Source: Anthostomella pinea
Taxonomy: Eukaryota; Ascomycota; Sordariomycetes; Xylariales; Xylariaceae
Reading direction: 5' to 3'
Assembly (NCBI GenBank): GCA_963556695.1
Contig: CAUWAG010000010.1
Coordinates: 4,836,001-4,900,000, forward strand
DNA: 64,000 nt
Below are positions 44,034 to 54,661 of this stretch, one piece after another. The notes under the pieces were generated by a model. It was not told the origin of the DNA. It did not search any database and saw only the letters and a program-made list of their open reading frames with translations. Numbering within the stretch: the first letter of the stretch is position 1; each line of letters begins with the position of its first letter. A program made the position numbers and the translations under genes.

Positions 44034-44084
44034 ACATATATAGAGGTTGCACCCTAATAGCGGGGCGCCAAGAAAAATAGTTGT

Positions 44085-44629
44085 AATTGCGTAGATGGTG
44101 CCCCTATGCTGGTATTCGCCTGCTTGGTAGCATACATCATCGTCATTCACCGCGGTGATAATGGTGCCAAAGGTTCGACCAGTCACTTGACCAAATCTTC
44201 TCATACTCTGACTGGGGGGATCAGCAGCCTTGATTAATGGGTGCACCTGGACGACTCTAGAGGTGGTGTAGGTTGGATGGAGATAGAGGCGTCACATCTT
44301 CAAGATGAGGCAGGAGATGGTACTGACGGGTATGACATCCCAATGAGGGCAGCGAGAGTTCTACAGTCATTTGATGTAGTGAGGTAATCATGGTAACCCA
44401 GGCGGCGCCGGGACGGAAGTTGTTAACACTTCGAAGTAAGATTCTCTCCATACTCGAGGTGGAAGAAGACGCGATATGCGCAACCAAATATGGAAACCCG
44501 AGCTAAGAACGAGCGAAACGGTAAGGAAGGAAAATTCAAAGCACACACATGCAAACTCCGCCACTTACATCCCACTTGAAGATCTCGCCACCTTCCCCCT
44601 TGTGCATTGTTAGGACGGTCAGACTCTTC
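44085..44629. other. Flank of second LINE copy
   Basis: A minus-strand frame (about 44280-44085) reads VVQVHPLIKAADPPSQSMRR, then GQVTGRTFGTIITAVNDDDV, and is open into the LINE end, suggesting an interrupted host gene. I recognise no family. The rest shows nothing supportable. Confidence 0.35.
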
Positions 44630-45010
44630 CTAGTCCACAGTGACCACATCCCAGATCCCATCGGGCTCGTTCCCCGGAAGCATCTTGGTGACACAAGCGA
44701 CGCCGTCGTCCCCGATGACTCCCGCATCCGAGTCGTCGCAAGAGCCCTCTGTATGTCCTTTGCCACCTATTGCGACAGGTTAGCCCTCGAATTCTACTCA
44801 GATGACAGGCTTAAAGAGTCGAGACTCACATGCGTATAGTGGAATGAAGATGACGTAGCCGCTGTGGCCATTCTGTGGTGCCAGGCTCTTCGTCGAAGAG
44901 AACGAGCTCGTGTTCGTCGCAGAGTGGTCATAGATGGTTCTTCCCTTACAAATACTTTCCGGAGACCCAGTAGATGACTACCTACGCACGTATCATCTGA
45001 GTTGTGAAGG
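44630..45010 (-). CDS. Possible small cysteine-containing protein, two exons
   Basis: A 63-bp intron with good borders (44767-44829, GTGAGT to TAG) joins two frames into ATNTSSFSSTKSLAPQNGHS, GYVIFIPLYACGKGHTEGSC, DDSDAGVIGDDGVACVTKML and PDGIWDVVTVD, then a stop. The spacing of Cys and Gly and the small size recall fungal small secreted proteins. An upstream exon with a signal peptide would be required; the upstream frame has a stop near 44975, so the start is unresolved and the gene may be broken. Confidence 0.3.
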
Positions 45011-45279
45011 CTGGACAGGCAGGCCATCATCACAAGCAGGTTTTGCGCCCACAGACCGAAATCAGGGTCACGGCAATTATATACTCAAGACAATCTAGGC
45101 TACGAGAGCGAAAAACGTAGTACCAGCTACATCGCTAGTAGAAAAGAAGTCACCAGTACGGGTACGCGCCCCGAGCTCCGTGGTTCAATCGATATGTTGC
45201 CTGGAGCACCCGGTACCCCAGCACGCAGATAGGAGGATTGCCTAGTGAATGAGTTTCGGGTTCTCGAAGAAGCAATATC

Positions 45280-45936
45280 TTACAGAGAGACAACCACCTT
45301 CGCCGCAGAGACACCCCTTTTATAGGTATCAATGCCCCCCTGAAGGCTCTCAAGTCCCTTTCCCACAATCTTGGGGTCGGGCTTTGCATGATACTGCCCG
45401 CTCGCCAACGCCTCCGGCAAGAAGTCCTGATAAGTCATCGAACCGACCTCGTTGGCCACGACGTCGCCGCCCCAGATGAACTTGGTGGAGACCCCCTTTG
45501 ATCTCGCCCTCAAAGCGGTCGAGATATTCCACCACAAGAGCCCGAAGATTGTCTTAAACAATCCAACCATGTTGGTGGGCATGTCGCTCATGTCCGCCGG
45601 GCGGCTGGCCTGAGAAACGAATTTGCGGCCCGGCACGGCTGCGACAATATCAATGCATGCCTCCAGAGAGCCCGCGCCAATGGCAAGCGCCCCTGCACAG
45701 CTCTTGCTTTGAAGTGCGTCGATGATCCTGGAAACTGTGTCGGGTTGCTTGCAGTCGAAGACCATGGATGCGCCGAGGGACTTTAGGTACTCGAAGTTCT
45801 TGGGAGACGCCGTGGCCAGCACTTCGTAGCCCGCCGCTCGAGCGAGTTGGACGGCATTGCTCCCCACACTCGTTGACCTCCCCCCAGGCGATGACGACAG
45901 CATCAGCGTGACTTTCTTCGACGGATGCTGTCGCAA
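45280..45936 (-). pseudogene. Zinc-type alcohol dehydrogenase, C-terminal half
   Basis: The frame has the Rossmann part of medium-chain dehydrogenases: STSVGSNAVQLARAAGYEVL, ATASPKNFEYLKSLGASMVF, and an ending GLESLQGGIDTYKRGVSAAK. Just before, the alternative frame reads HADAVVIAWG, so a small indel at a G-run (about 45885) breaks the glycine loop between VVIAWGG and STSVGS. No ATG or N-terminal GroES-like half precedes it on this strand. The N-terminal half of the same kind of enzyme lies 240 bp away on the plus strand. Confidence 0.78.
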
Positions 45937-46174
45937 CTCACTTCGGAGAGATTTGATGCCGGGCTATTTCTGAGTCCGCACCTTGGGCAGCCTGTGCTCG
46001 GTACCATCACCTTAGGTGTATCAGTTTGCCTCATCAGTACTACAGTCCCGACAAATCAGTCACCATCCAGTGTGTCAATTGACACCCAGCCAGTACTCTT
46101 CGTTGGTGTTTTCGACTCCTCAGTCCTCACCGACATCACACCGTCCAGTCTCGCCTTGTCAGCTTCATCTGACC

Positions 46175-46687
46175 ATGCCGACCCTGAACGAGGCAGCGTT
46201 CCTCATCGACAAGCGCGGTAGCCCTTTGGAGATCCGCCCTGCTCATTACACCGCACCCGGTCCGGACGAACTAGTGGTCAAGAATGAAGTCGTCGCGATT
46301 AACCCGGTCGACGCAGCAGTGCAAATGGCCGGCAAGTTCATGCTGACGTGGCTCAAGTATCCCACCATTCTGGGCCACGACGTGTCGGGGGTGGTGGTGG
46401 AAGTTGGGCGCGGCGGCAGCGCGGATCAACGATTCAAGCCTGGCGACCGCGTCGTCGGCCACGCCGTCGGCACATACAAGCGTGTCAACAAGTTGTCCGA
46501 AGCTGCGTACCAGCAGTACACGGTGTTACGATGCAGTCTGACGTCCCATATTCCCAGCGACTTGTCACACGAAAGGGCCTGCGTCCTTCCGCTGGGACTG
46601 TCGACCGCTGCATGTGGCCTCTTCATGACAGATCATCTCGCTCTGCGGAAACCGAAGCTACAATCTAGGGAAGGCCTGCAACGGTAA
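46175..46687 (+). pseudogene. Zinc-type alcohol dehydrogenase, N-terminal half
   Basis: Starts MPTLNEAAFLIDKRG and has the GroES-like domain: ELVVKNEVVAINPVDAAVQM, YPTILGHDVSGVVVEVG, FKPGDRVVGHAVG, then LPLGLSTAACGLFMTDHLAL before an abrupt change to QSREGLQR and stop. In complete relatives the next residues would be the VLIWGGSTSVGS nucleotide-binding loop, which is found instead at 45885 on the other strand. Cinnamyl-alcohol-like or enoyl-reductase-like roles are possible; the family has many substrates. Confidence 0.78.
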
Positions 46688-47394
46688 TGACCCTACGGTT
46701 GCCGGTTGCTCGACTTGTTGTCTTATGGTGAAGCAGTGAAGCTCGACGGTCGGTCAAGTAGTGACGAAAGCTGAACCCAGTCCCGACCTTCAAGAAGACC
46801 TTTCCAATGTAGTGCGCCGGAAAAAGTGAGTGGAACGGAGGGACCAACAAGTTACAACGTAGATCAGGACTTCCGAGAGACATTCATAACTTTTATGCGG
46901 TGCTGTTGGTTGTTGATGCTATCTGGTTCTGTGTTACTTTGGTACATGTACACCCAACCAACATCCCAACACCCCTGACCTCAGGCTGAAAGACACCGCC
47001 GAGTTTGCCGACTCCGCTTGTGGTGTGCATATGTGAGAGTTGCACTCCCTTACGCCTCACGTGGCTGATTCCCAAAGCGACGTATCGCGTGGATGCTGCC
47101 AAAGGTCCAACAGTCCAATGGCTGGATCACCGACCATAGTAGAATGAACTCCGATTCCTTGGATCGGCATGGTGGTTGTATGTATAAACATGACAAGCAA
47201 ACGCTCCCACCTACGCTCGACGTATTGCCTGATTCAAGTGCTAAAGTTACCCAGTACTTATTTGTCTGCAGCACACCAGTCAACAGGTAGACACATAGAT
47301 CAATGGATTCCTCGGCCCTCTTCCGTGTCGACGCTTAGTGAACCTCTGCTTTATCTAACGACGAGCCCAAGTATTCCCCTCGGAGACAGCGAAT
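46688..47394. other. No gene recognised
   Basis: Short frames only. The stretch lies between the broken dehydrogenase and the SDR tail. Confidence 0.4.
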
Positions 47395-47580
47395 GAAATG
47401 ATCTCTGACAGAGGTCTGGACGAGGAAAGCCACGGGGACAGACTGGATATCCCATCACGACGGCTCGGCGGCATTGAAGATATGGTTGGTACTGTACTGT
47501 ACTTCGCGAGCAGAACAGGGTCCAGCGTAACGGGCTCATACTTCTAAGCGACGGAGGCAGACTCTCCAGCTCTGTGATGG
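47395..47580 (+). pseudogene. Relic C-terminus of a short-chain dehydrogenase
   Basis: The plus strand reads DIPSRRLGGIEDMVGTVLYF and ASRTGSSVTGS, then in another frame LILLSDGGRLSSS. This is the usual C-terminal signature of classical SDRs (RLG-EDM---LYLAS--SYVTG----DGG). A frame change lies in the VTG-DGG linker. No upstream Rossmann part or YxxxK is seen. Confidence 0.65.
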
Positions 47581-47988
47581 TAGCCGAGTACTTAAATAGC
47601 ATGGCACACAGATGGCAGGGTATGGATGATATCCATCTTGGTTTTAGAAATCGCCACGTGAAAGACGGCGACAGTGGTCACGGTCATCCGTTTCACTCCG
47701 TTCATTTTTTTGTTCCATGTTAATTGAAGGCACATCTCGCTTTGCTACAAGGCGAGGAAGATCCACGGTCTGCATTCTTCAATACATCACAACTGCTAGT
47801 TACTCATCAAGCTTCAAACCCCAACAGCCCGGTTGGCCAAAAGTCCCTCCCCAACAAGCTCGGTTCGTCACGACCGCGCCCCGAATAACTACCAGTCATT
47901 CTTATTCACTCGCTCTTGTACTCTTGCCCTTGGAGACTTCTCGCAATAGCTCATCGAGGCCCGTGTTCAGACTCAAAATACGATCCTA

Positions 47989-49226
47989 TCAAAAACATAT
48001 TAGTGTGAGAGACACCCTGCCAACTGCACGGCCGTCATAGGCCGCACCCGGCATCGACTCGAACCCAAAAACAGAGAGACATACCGCGATCCAAGTCGGC
48101 GCCCACTGACCAATACGTCGGAGCAGTAGAGCATAAGGTCCCCTGCTCACTATCCCTCCCTTGTCGGCGCCAAGGACATCGCTCATAACCAACTCAGCGA
48201 ACCCATCGACCGAGAGCCTGTCCTTGGGCACGGCGTCGCCAGTGGCCCAACCGGTGATGGTGTCCTTGATCGGCGCATAGCGCGAGGTCGGGGATAGGTC
48301 AAAGCTCACCGCGCCGTTGACGCGAATCTGGCTGTCGATGATCCCGGGGAGGATGGTGACGACGCTCACGCCAAACGGCGCGAGCTCTAGACGCAGCGTC
48401 TCGGAAAGAGCGTTCAGCCCGGCTTTGGATGCGGCGTATGTAGCTTTGGTGGTGACCCAGGGTGTCAGCTTGATAAACACGGGGCTGCTCGAAGTGCCTC
48501 ACGAAGATGGGAACGAAAGAAAGGTAGAAAAACAAGGGGAGAACAAATATCTGGAGCGGGCTGTTACAGAGAAATGGATTCGGATGCGAATGTCCAGCAA
48601 CGCAGGTAGGTAAGCTGCCGAACCATGGACTTACAGTTCCAAGGCGAGTAGATGAGAGAGGCCGACGAGCTCACATTGACGATACGGCCGCGGCTCGTAA
48701 TCAGGAGATCGGCGAAAGCCTGGATCATCTAGTGTATTGAAATGTCCCTGGTTAGTTACCGTACCCTGTATTTCTGGGATTGCCAGCATATTTACTTACT
48801 GCCGAGAAGTTAGCAGAATGTTCATGTATATTCAAGACCTGGGGACTTCGGGTCTGAAATAGGGATATTTTTATACGTGCCCCGCAGCGGCCCCCAAAAG
48901 TTGACGTCCATCATGCGCTGGGCCACGGCGATGTCGACGTCGATCGCGGGCTGCATGCGCTCGACGCCGGCGTTGTTGACGAGCACGTCCAGCCCGCGCC
49001 CGGCGTCCGCCACGGCCCGGGCCGCCGCCGCGACCGAGGCCGCGTCTGCGACGTCGAGAGGTAGCACGGTGACGTTGGTGAGGCTGCTGAGAGATTCGGG
49101 GATCTTAGCAGGATTGCGGGCCGTCGCGAACACGTGGTGGCCGCGGCGGGCCAGTGCGAGCGCTATGGCAGCGCCGATGCCGTCGGCCGAGCAGCCTGTT
49201 ACAAGGATCGACTTTGCTGGAGACAT
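47989..49226 (-). CDS. Short-chain dehydrogenase/reductase (Ayr1-like), spliced
   Basis: The start MSPAKSILVTGCSADGIGAA carries the TGxxxGxG cofactor motif. HHVFATARNP and DVLVNNAGVE (NNAG) follow, then VNFWGPLR. A middle exon (48635-48728) gives AFADLLITSRGRIVNVSSSA (catalytic Ser region), bordered by CACTAG and GTAAGT. The last part has TYAASKAGLNALSETLRLEL with the YxxxK pair and VSVVTILPGIIDSQI. The C-terminus is hydrophobic (WAPTWIAVCLSVFGF). The N-terminal signature and length fit the 1-acyldihydroxyacetone-phosphate reductase-like group of SDRs, though substrates vary. The first exon-intron junction (about 48790-48890) is not resolved, so mild damage there is possible. Confidence 0.72.
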
Positions 49227-49629
49227 GTTCGCTGGTTGAGTATCTTGCCGCTTTGGGTACTAGTAGGGTGGGTTGCTAGCTGCTGGGTTTTAACTTTTAG
49301 AGGAGTGGAGGGAAATGGACAAGCGGGGACTGTGTTGGGTTAAAAGGTGAGCCCGGAAGGGCACCTCGATAGGTAGACACCGGAACCTAGTTGTTCCGTC
49401 CCGATCCAGTCCCCTCTGGCAGCTTTGTGCACAAAGCTGCCAGAGTCGCACAGGGACACTTCAGAGACAGACAGAATACACACACACACTTGAACCTCAC
49501 GATTGGCTCAAATCTGACAGACTGCAAGTAGGTGTCTTATCCCCTTAAATTTAAGGCTGTCACGTGCGGGGAATACGCTCGGGGGTAGTGACCAGAAGTT
49601 CCGGGGTGGCTAATATGGGTGCTTAAAAC
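49227..49629. other. Upstream region of the SDR gene
   Basis: Contains an inverted pair TCTGGCAGCTTTGTGCA/TGCACAAAGCTGCCAGA at about 49416-49450, nearly contiguous arms that would form a strong hairpin. No gene is recognised. Confidence 0.55.
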
Positions 49630-51260
49630 GTAAAGTTGTTCATATTTACAATTTGCTTATTAAGACAACGCTTAGATTGTAAAATGCTTGGCTACACTTA
49701 TAAATAAATTATTTATATAATATAACGATTATAGAAATAACGAGTTAATCGCGATAACGACGAGTTACTTACGAAAGTAAATCGTAACGACGATATAAAA
49801 TTAAATTAATTATAACGAAAAATTAATCATTACATAACATGGTATATATTAAATAAAGGGAAGAAAATAATAACACTTAAAGCTGTTATAAACAAGGTTT
49901 TAAAGGACCGCCACTTAGTACGAAGGGTTAAAATAATAAAATAATAAAGAAATTAAAACTATGATATAAAAAGAATATTTAATATATCCGAATAAAACGA
50001 TTAATTGTATATATTTATAAGGGAGATAAATGTTTAAAATATAAAAAAGGCAAAAAATGTACGACGGCCCTTATATATTATCGATTAAATTAAATAACTA
50101 AGCATTAACAACCTCTGTCACGGCGAGCGTATTGAGGAGCTGGAACATGGCTGGCAGCAAGAAGCTATTACTCTATTGACGAGAATATCAAGACTAGGGA
50201 GGAAAGGAAGAGAGAGAAAGCTAGGTACAGCTGGAGGTTGTCCCTTTAAGGGAATCCCCCAGTCAGATCCTTCCCTTATTGGGAGGTATTGGCTTATCAT
50301 TTGGGAAGGTCTGTGCAGGCCGTCACAACCTCATACCGTAAATAATATAACGTATTATATGAATTACGCCGTACGTAACGCCGCACGTATTACATTAATT
50401 TTTCGTTACGATTAACTCGTCGTCGCTACAATTAACTCGTTATTATTGCGATTAACTCGTTATCGTATTTGTAATATCGTAATCGCAGCCGTAAAATAAT
50501 ATCGTTATACTTATATCTTAAATAAATATTTTGCGTACACACTTGCTGTTAATATATTAAAATTATAAGTACATTATAAATATAAATGATTTTACGTTTT
50601 AAACAGCTTTAAGTTAAAACCTATTAAAACGTAGTCGTATTATTTTATATCTTACATATCTTAAACAGATTTTAAATATATTCGAACTATTTAATTTAAC
50701 GGTGTAAATTTTTAATTTAATAACAATTTCCGCGTATTAAGTTTAATGCCGCTTAAAAAATCAAGTATATTTTAATCGGTATAAGTCGCACTTAAACATT
50801 TTTAATATTAAGTACTTCTTTTTACCTTAATTATTAGTTTTAATACGAATAACATTATAATTTATTAAGTTTTAAAACCCGATACTTATAATAAAAGTAT
50901 TAAGTTTTAAAAAGTGTCATTCATTCGAGTTATACCCGATTTATATAACTTTATTATTAACTTTATTATTAATTTCGTCGCTATTTCGGCCCTAGAATTC
51001 TTAATAAGAAGAAGTTTTTAAGGCGATTACTTAAACTTTTTTTTCACGATAACAAGTTATACATAATTTAAACCGTAATTAAAGTAAAACGTTATACTTT
51101 TTAATTAAATCGTTAAGTTTAAAATTTTAACAAACGGTAAAACGGACTTATTTAATCTCGTATATATGAAATATTATATAAAAGTAGCTTAAACTTTTAT
51201 TTTTTTATAAATAAATAATTAACAAAGCTTTAATCATTTACATACATAGTGTAATTAAAG
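49630..51260. other. AT-rich island 1 (RIP-like)
   Basis: Long TA-rich sequence with essentially no usable open frames, such as runs of TTAATTATAACG and ATTAATAAC. This is the profile left by heavy C-to-T mutation of repeats. A 212-bp normal-GC element (50116-50327) sits inside it. No coding relic can be read by eye. Confidence 0.75.
50116..50327 (+). mobile_element. Short LTR-like element, copy A
   Basis: 212 bp, starting TGTCACGGCGAGCG and ending CAGGCCGTCACA, with 5-bp duplication ACCTC at 50111-50115 and 50328-50332. TG/CA ends and a 5-bp duplication fit a solo LTR. Base composition is ordinary, in sharp contrast to the surrounding AT-rich island. The same family recurs at 56928-57139 (inverted), 56480-56538 (tail only) and, more diverged, at 61919-62124. 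Confidence 0.82.
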
Positions 51261-51743
51261 TTTGAATTAGCTAATCCACTTTCCTTCCTTCCCCCCACTT
51301 CCCCAAGAGGAGCATTTAAACGCGCTAATATCGGTAAAATTAATTGATTGGCTGGAGATAAAGAGCGATACTGCACCTCTGAAAATCCACCCCGCAGCTC
51401 CCGGAACGTCTATTCTAACGGTGTTACTGCATAACCTGACGGTGTCCCTGCCCAGCTAGCCGTTTCTAGCTAAGGGCCTTGGTACCCGTTTTCTGGTACA
51501 TTACCTACCAAGACCAAAGTACTGTTTCCGCCGTGAAGCAACCTCTAGGACCTCCAGGACCTCCAGAGTGCAGAGCCTCCGCGACGACGAGATTGGCGAC
51601 CAGGCTACATACATCGCTTCCAGGGCCATATGCAGCGCCTTCAGCGCCCTACCTCGCGCTGTCAGGGCCCCCGGAACCCCTTAGAAGAAAGCGACGGCGA
51701 GGTCAAAGGCAAAGCTAGTAGCGAAGCCGTCCGAATCGTCAGG
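51261..51743. other. Border region, no gene
   Basis: Normal-GC sequence between the AT-rich island and the Tc1 element. A frame at 51479-51718 is Pro/Arg rich owing to repeated GGACCTCC-type words. No family recognised. Confidence 0.4.
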
Positions 51744-51745
51744 TA

Positions 51746-53094
51746 CAATGCGTGGACAAAAGTCTCCGCCCGATCCCCAATTTTACCTCCTCCATCTACT
51801 ATACCCTCTAACTCAATTGAACCATAACACATCCAATTCTGGTGATAGAATTCTCAAATAAATTGTATTTAATAACTAAGTCAATAATGTGTATACCAAC
51901 CACCGGCGCGCCTCACTGCAGCTATTCGGTCCTCCAGTGACTCCATCAAGGCTCGAACCTGCTCTGGATCGATCTCTGACCACGCCTGCTCAATTAACTT
52001 GTGTGTGTAGCGATAATGGGGGATATTATCTTTCAATTCAGAAAATTCAGGCTCGATTTCACATATGTTCTTTTTTAGAAGTCGCCAAACGTGCTTGATT
52101 GGGTTCATATCGGGGCTGTGAGGAGGCCAGTCGATACAGTGGATGCCGTGCTCCTCCATCCACTCCGGAACACCGCCAGTGAGGTGAATTTTTGCGTTAT
52201 CTTGAACAAAAAGATCTCTAGTCTCGTAAAACGAAAACAGGCCTTCCTTAAGAACCCATTTATATGACTCTGCGGATACTCCTCCGGCAGAGCATCCGGA
52301 TCGAGTGGGCAGAAGACCAACTTGCCTAGTCCTCCTTCTCCGCCGCGTAGCCAGATCATAGACCACACCATTATCAAAATACGAGATTTGCCGTGATCCT
52401 TCTCGTTCACAAGATCATAACGGTACCGCTCTGAAGAGAATCGGATGGCCCAATCGCCTGGATTATCGGATGAGTTTTGGACCATACATTCGTCTGAGAA
52501 CATAGTTCGCAACAATTCCTCCAGGCGCTCTGGTATGCTGTAATAATTGGCAAAAGCGAGCCTCTTCTGAGCGTATTTATCTGTGAGCTTGATTCGCTTC
52601 GCTGCGCGCCACTTCTGGAGGCCGTGTGCGTGACATATCCTCTTGATAGTCTTGAGAGAGCACAAAACGCAGACTTTGTTTTGGATCTTCTGCCACGTCG
52701 CCTTGGGGAGCTCTCTCGCCTTTTCGATCACATGAGCGCGTTCGCGAGTATTCAAAACGGGTGGGCGACCGCTCCTTGGAGCAGATTTTGGTGTAAAAGT
52801 GGCCTCAAAGTTGGTGATAATATCAGAGATGGTTTTCAGGCGCTTTGTTTTAAATGCGGTTGCAATATCCCTACGCGTTCTGCCGTCGATTTGCGCCGCC
52901 ACGATTGCTGAGCGAGCTTCTGAAGTGAATTTGCCGTTAGCGACGCGATTACCGCTTAATTTGTCCCTAAAAGATTGTAAATCCATTATCAATTGCGGTG
53001 TTGAGAGAGTGGTGAAGTCGAAAGGTGATTGACGCGTTGTTTTGATCTGAAGGAGATTGTGGTGGGTCGGGCGGAGACTTTTGTCCACCCAGTT
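51746..53094 (-). mobile_element. Tc1/mariner transposon with TIRs
   Basis: The 1,349-bp element is flanked by TA at 51744-51745 and 53095-53096. The inverted ends share GTGGACAAAAGTCTCCGCCC (51752 on the left; complement ending about 53088 on the right). The minus-strand transposase inside has a DD34E-type layout. The right flank is LINE sequence, so the element probably landed in LINE 3; the left flank is not clearly LINE. Confidence 0.88.
51881..52986 (-). pseudogene. Tc1-type transposase, frame-shifted, catalytic Glu lost
   Basis: Starts MDLQSFRDKLSGNRVANGKF with helix-turn-helix motifs (GRTRRDIATAF, SGRPPVLNTRERAHVI, LCSLKTIKRICHAHGLQKW). First catalytic Asp is in MFSDECMV, second in LFVQDNAKIH. 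The third position reads PDMNPIKHVW where the family has NPIE, 34 residues after the second Asp, so Glu is Lys (codon AAG at 52094-52096, one G-to-A step from GAG). A frame change occurs near 52283 (DALPEE to VSAESYKW). Hence inactive. Confidence 0.88.
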
Positions 53095-53096
53095 TA

Positions 53097-54658
53097 CCAG
53101 CTAAAGTCGCCGTGGCCAGTTCTAGATGCGATAAGCCTGTGGAGCGTTGGCCTGTCAAGCTTGAGCTCTTCTGGGCACTTGAGTATAGTTTTCTGAAGGC
53201 CGAGACTTTTGTATTTGTCAGTGATATTCTTGTCCCACTATTGCTGGTGTTCTTTTCGAGTCTTTTTTTGAGAAGGCTTAAGACGCCCGTAAGCGTGGGT
53301 TTGGCCCCGGTAGGGATTGGCAAGGTGGTGCCTTTTTTTGCCTTTTCGTCGGCCTCTTCTTTGCCTTGGATGTCCATGTCCCCTGGCACCCACCGGACCT
53401 GTACGTCGGCGTATGTGTCCGAGATTTCGTAGAATTCTAGGAAAGCTTCTTGGGAGCTCTGAGCTGGTTCCCCCCACAGTCCGGAGATCACTGCTGTATT
53501 ATCCAGGTACACGTGGATGGTGGCGCCGGTGCTGAGCCTCAGGGCCTGTCTGAGTGCGTGGCGGGCCCCTTTGACCTCACCGTCAAAGACCTCAGCCGGG
53601 TGGCCCAGTCTGTCACAGCCCGAGGCTACGTTTGTCTGGTCTCTATAAATCGCGTATCCATAGCCCACTGCACCCTCCAGGGATTTTGAGCCATTAGAGT
53701 AGGCGACTATGTGTGAAGGCGGAAGCAATTTTAGCCAGCTTATGAAGACTTTGGTTTCTTCGGCTTTGCTTTTTGTTATAACAGTTTTGTCAGTGTTCGT
53801 TGCATATCTTGATTCCGTTAAGATTGGTCTTGGAAAATCCGGTGTGAGTTCATACGTCCTTTGGAGCCGTGTCCTTGCGGTTATCCTAACTAGACCCATC
53901 AGGCCTCTGTTCACGGTAGGGTTCCGGGCTGTAACACATCAGACTAACGGATGCATGTTATCCATAGCTCTGATTCTCAGGCTGAACCGTATCCGGATCT
54001 TACTGAGTATAGTTTGTATTGTTGGTAGGCCTGATTCTTTGAAGAGTACCTTTTTTGGTATAATTCTCCAGACCGGGAGAATCCCTCTGATAGCCTCTGT
54101 AAGGACTTTTTCGAGGTCGTCTGAGTGGCCGTTCTGGCGGGTGTTCACGTCCCGGGCCTGACCGTTTCCTGCTCTCTTGTAATCCCTGGCCCCCCAGACC
54201 TCTGCCCCATAGGTCATGGTAAGAATCACGCATGTAATTACCGCCTTACGGAGGGCTACTGCTAGGGGCCCTCTGGCAGTGTTCGCAAGACTTCGAATAT
54301 GTCTGGCCACGACGAGGCCCTTGGCTGCCCGTCTTTTGACATGCTCCCGGAACTTCAGGGACCTGTCGAAAAAAATCCCCAGCCAGCGGACCACCGCCCC
54401 TTTTACTGGTTGCGCTGGTTTGATGGTGAAGCCTCCGGGGGTGACTATTTCTGGTGTGAGAGGTCTCCTCCCAGTATCAAAGTAGATGGCTTCAGCCTTG
54501 GAGTCTTCAAAGGTGACCTTGTTGTCTAGGCCCCAGCGTAGAATATCGTCTACCATGCTAGCTGCCTTGGCTGCTAGCTCGGTAGTGGTTTTGCCCGTTA
54601 TTCGGATGCCTACGTCGTCTGCATATCCGAATCTGTTATGCTTATCCTCTAAGAAGAT
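53097..54658 (-). pseudogene. LINE 3 ORF2 fragment
   Basis: RNase H (about 53730-53350) shows AYSNGSK where YSDGS is expected, so the first catalytic Asp is Asn, a G-to-A change. VFDGEVKGARHAL, YLDNTAVISGL and WVPGDMDIQGKEEADEKAK follow; the last replaces the usual PGH-I-GNE. A stop or shift at about 53930 separates RT and RNase H frames. The domain after RNase H contains RSTGLSHLELATATLAGK, then is cut by the Tc1 element. Confidence 0.85.
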
Positions 54659-54660
54659 AT
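53097..54660 (-). mobile_element. LINE 3, 3' part (RT end and RNase H)
   Basis: The minus strand carries the reverse-transcriptase YADD box (NRFGYADDVGIRITG), thumb region (WLGIFFDRSLKFREHVKRRA, MTYGAEVWGARDYK) and an RNase H domain. It belongs to a Tad1-like LINE different in sequence from the first two copies. The 5' side stops at 54660 where a Pogo fragment begins; the 3' side ends at the Tc1 element. Confidence 0.85.
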
Positions 54661-54661
54661 T

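Larger units (their letters stand above)
42844..44084 (-). mobile_element. Second LINE copy, 5' part only, with internal deletion
   Basis: Sequence from 43124 to 44084 matches the 5' half of the LINE at 6.6-12.2 kb, from about 11242 to 12207. The piece 42845-42924 matches 10415-10497 around the ORF1/ORF2 overlap. The intervening 740 bp or so of ORF1 is replaced by a 195-bp LTR. The rest of ORF2 is missing because the Gypsy LTR follows at 42843. The 5' end at 44084 is where similarity to the first copy stops; that copy extends about 20 bp further. Confidence 0.85.

Noticed and set aside
50116..50327. MITE (DNA-transposon derived) interpretation of the 212-bp elements
   Set aside because: The ends show only about nine paired bases, are TG/CA, and the duplications are 5 bp, which fits solo LTRs better. 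A MITE is not fully excluded.
51479..51718. Proline/arginine-rich 79-codon frame
   Set aside because: It arises from repeated GGACCTCC-type words beside the Tc1 element and shows no family resemblance.
54216..54485. Plus-strand frames across LINE 3
   Set aside because: They are antisense shadows of the reverse-transcriptase region.
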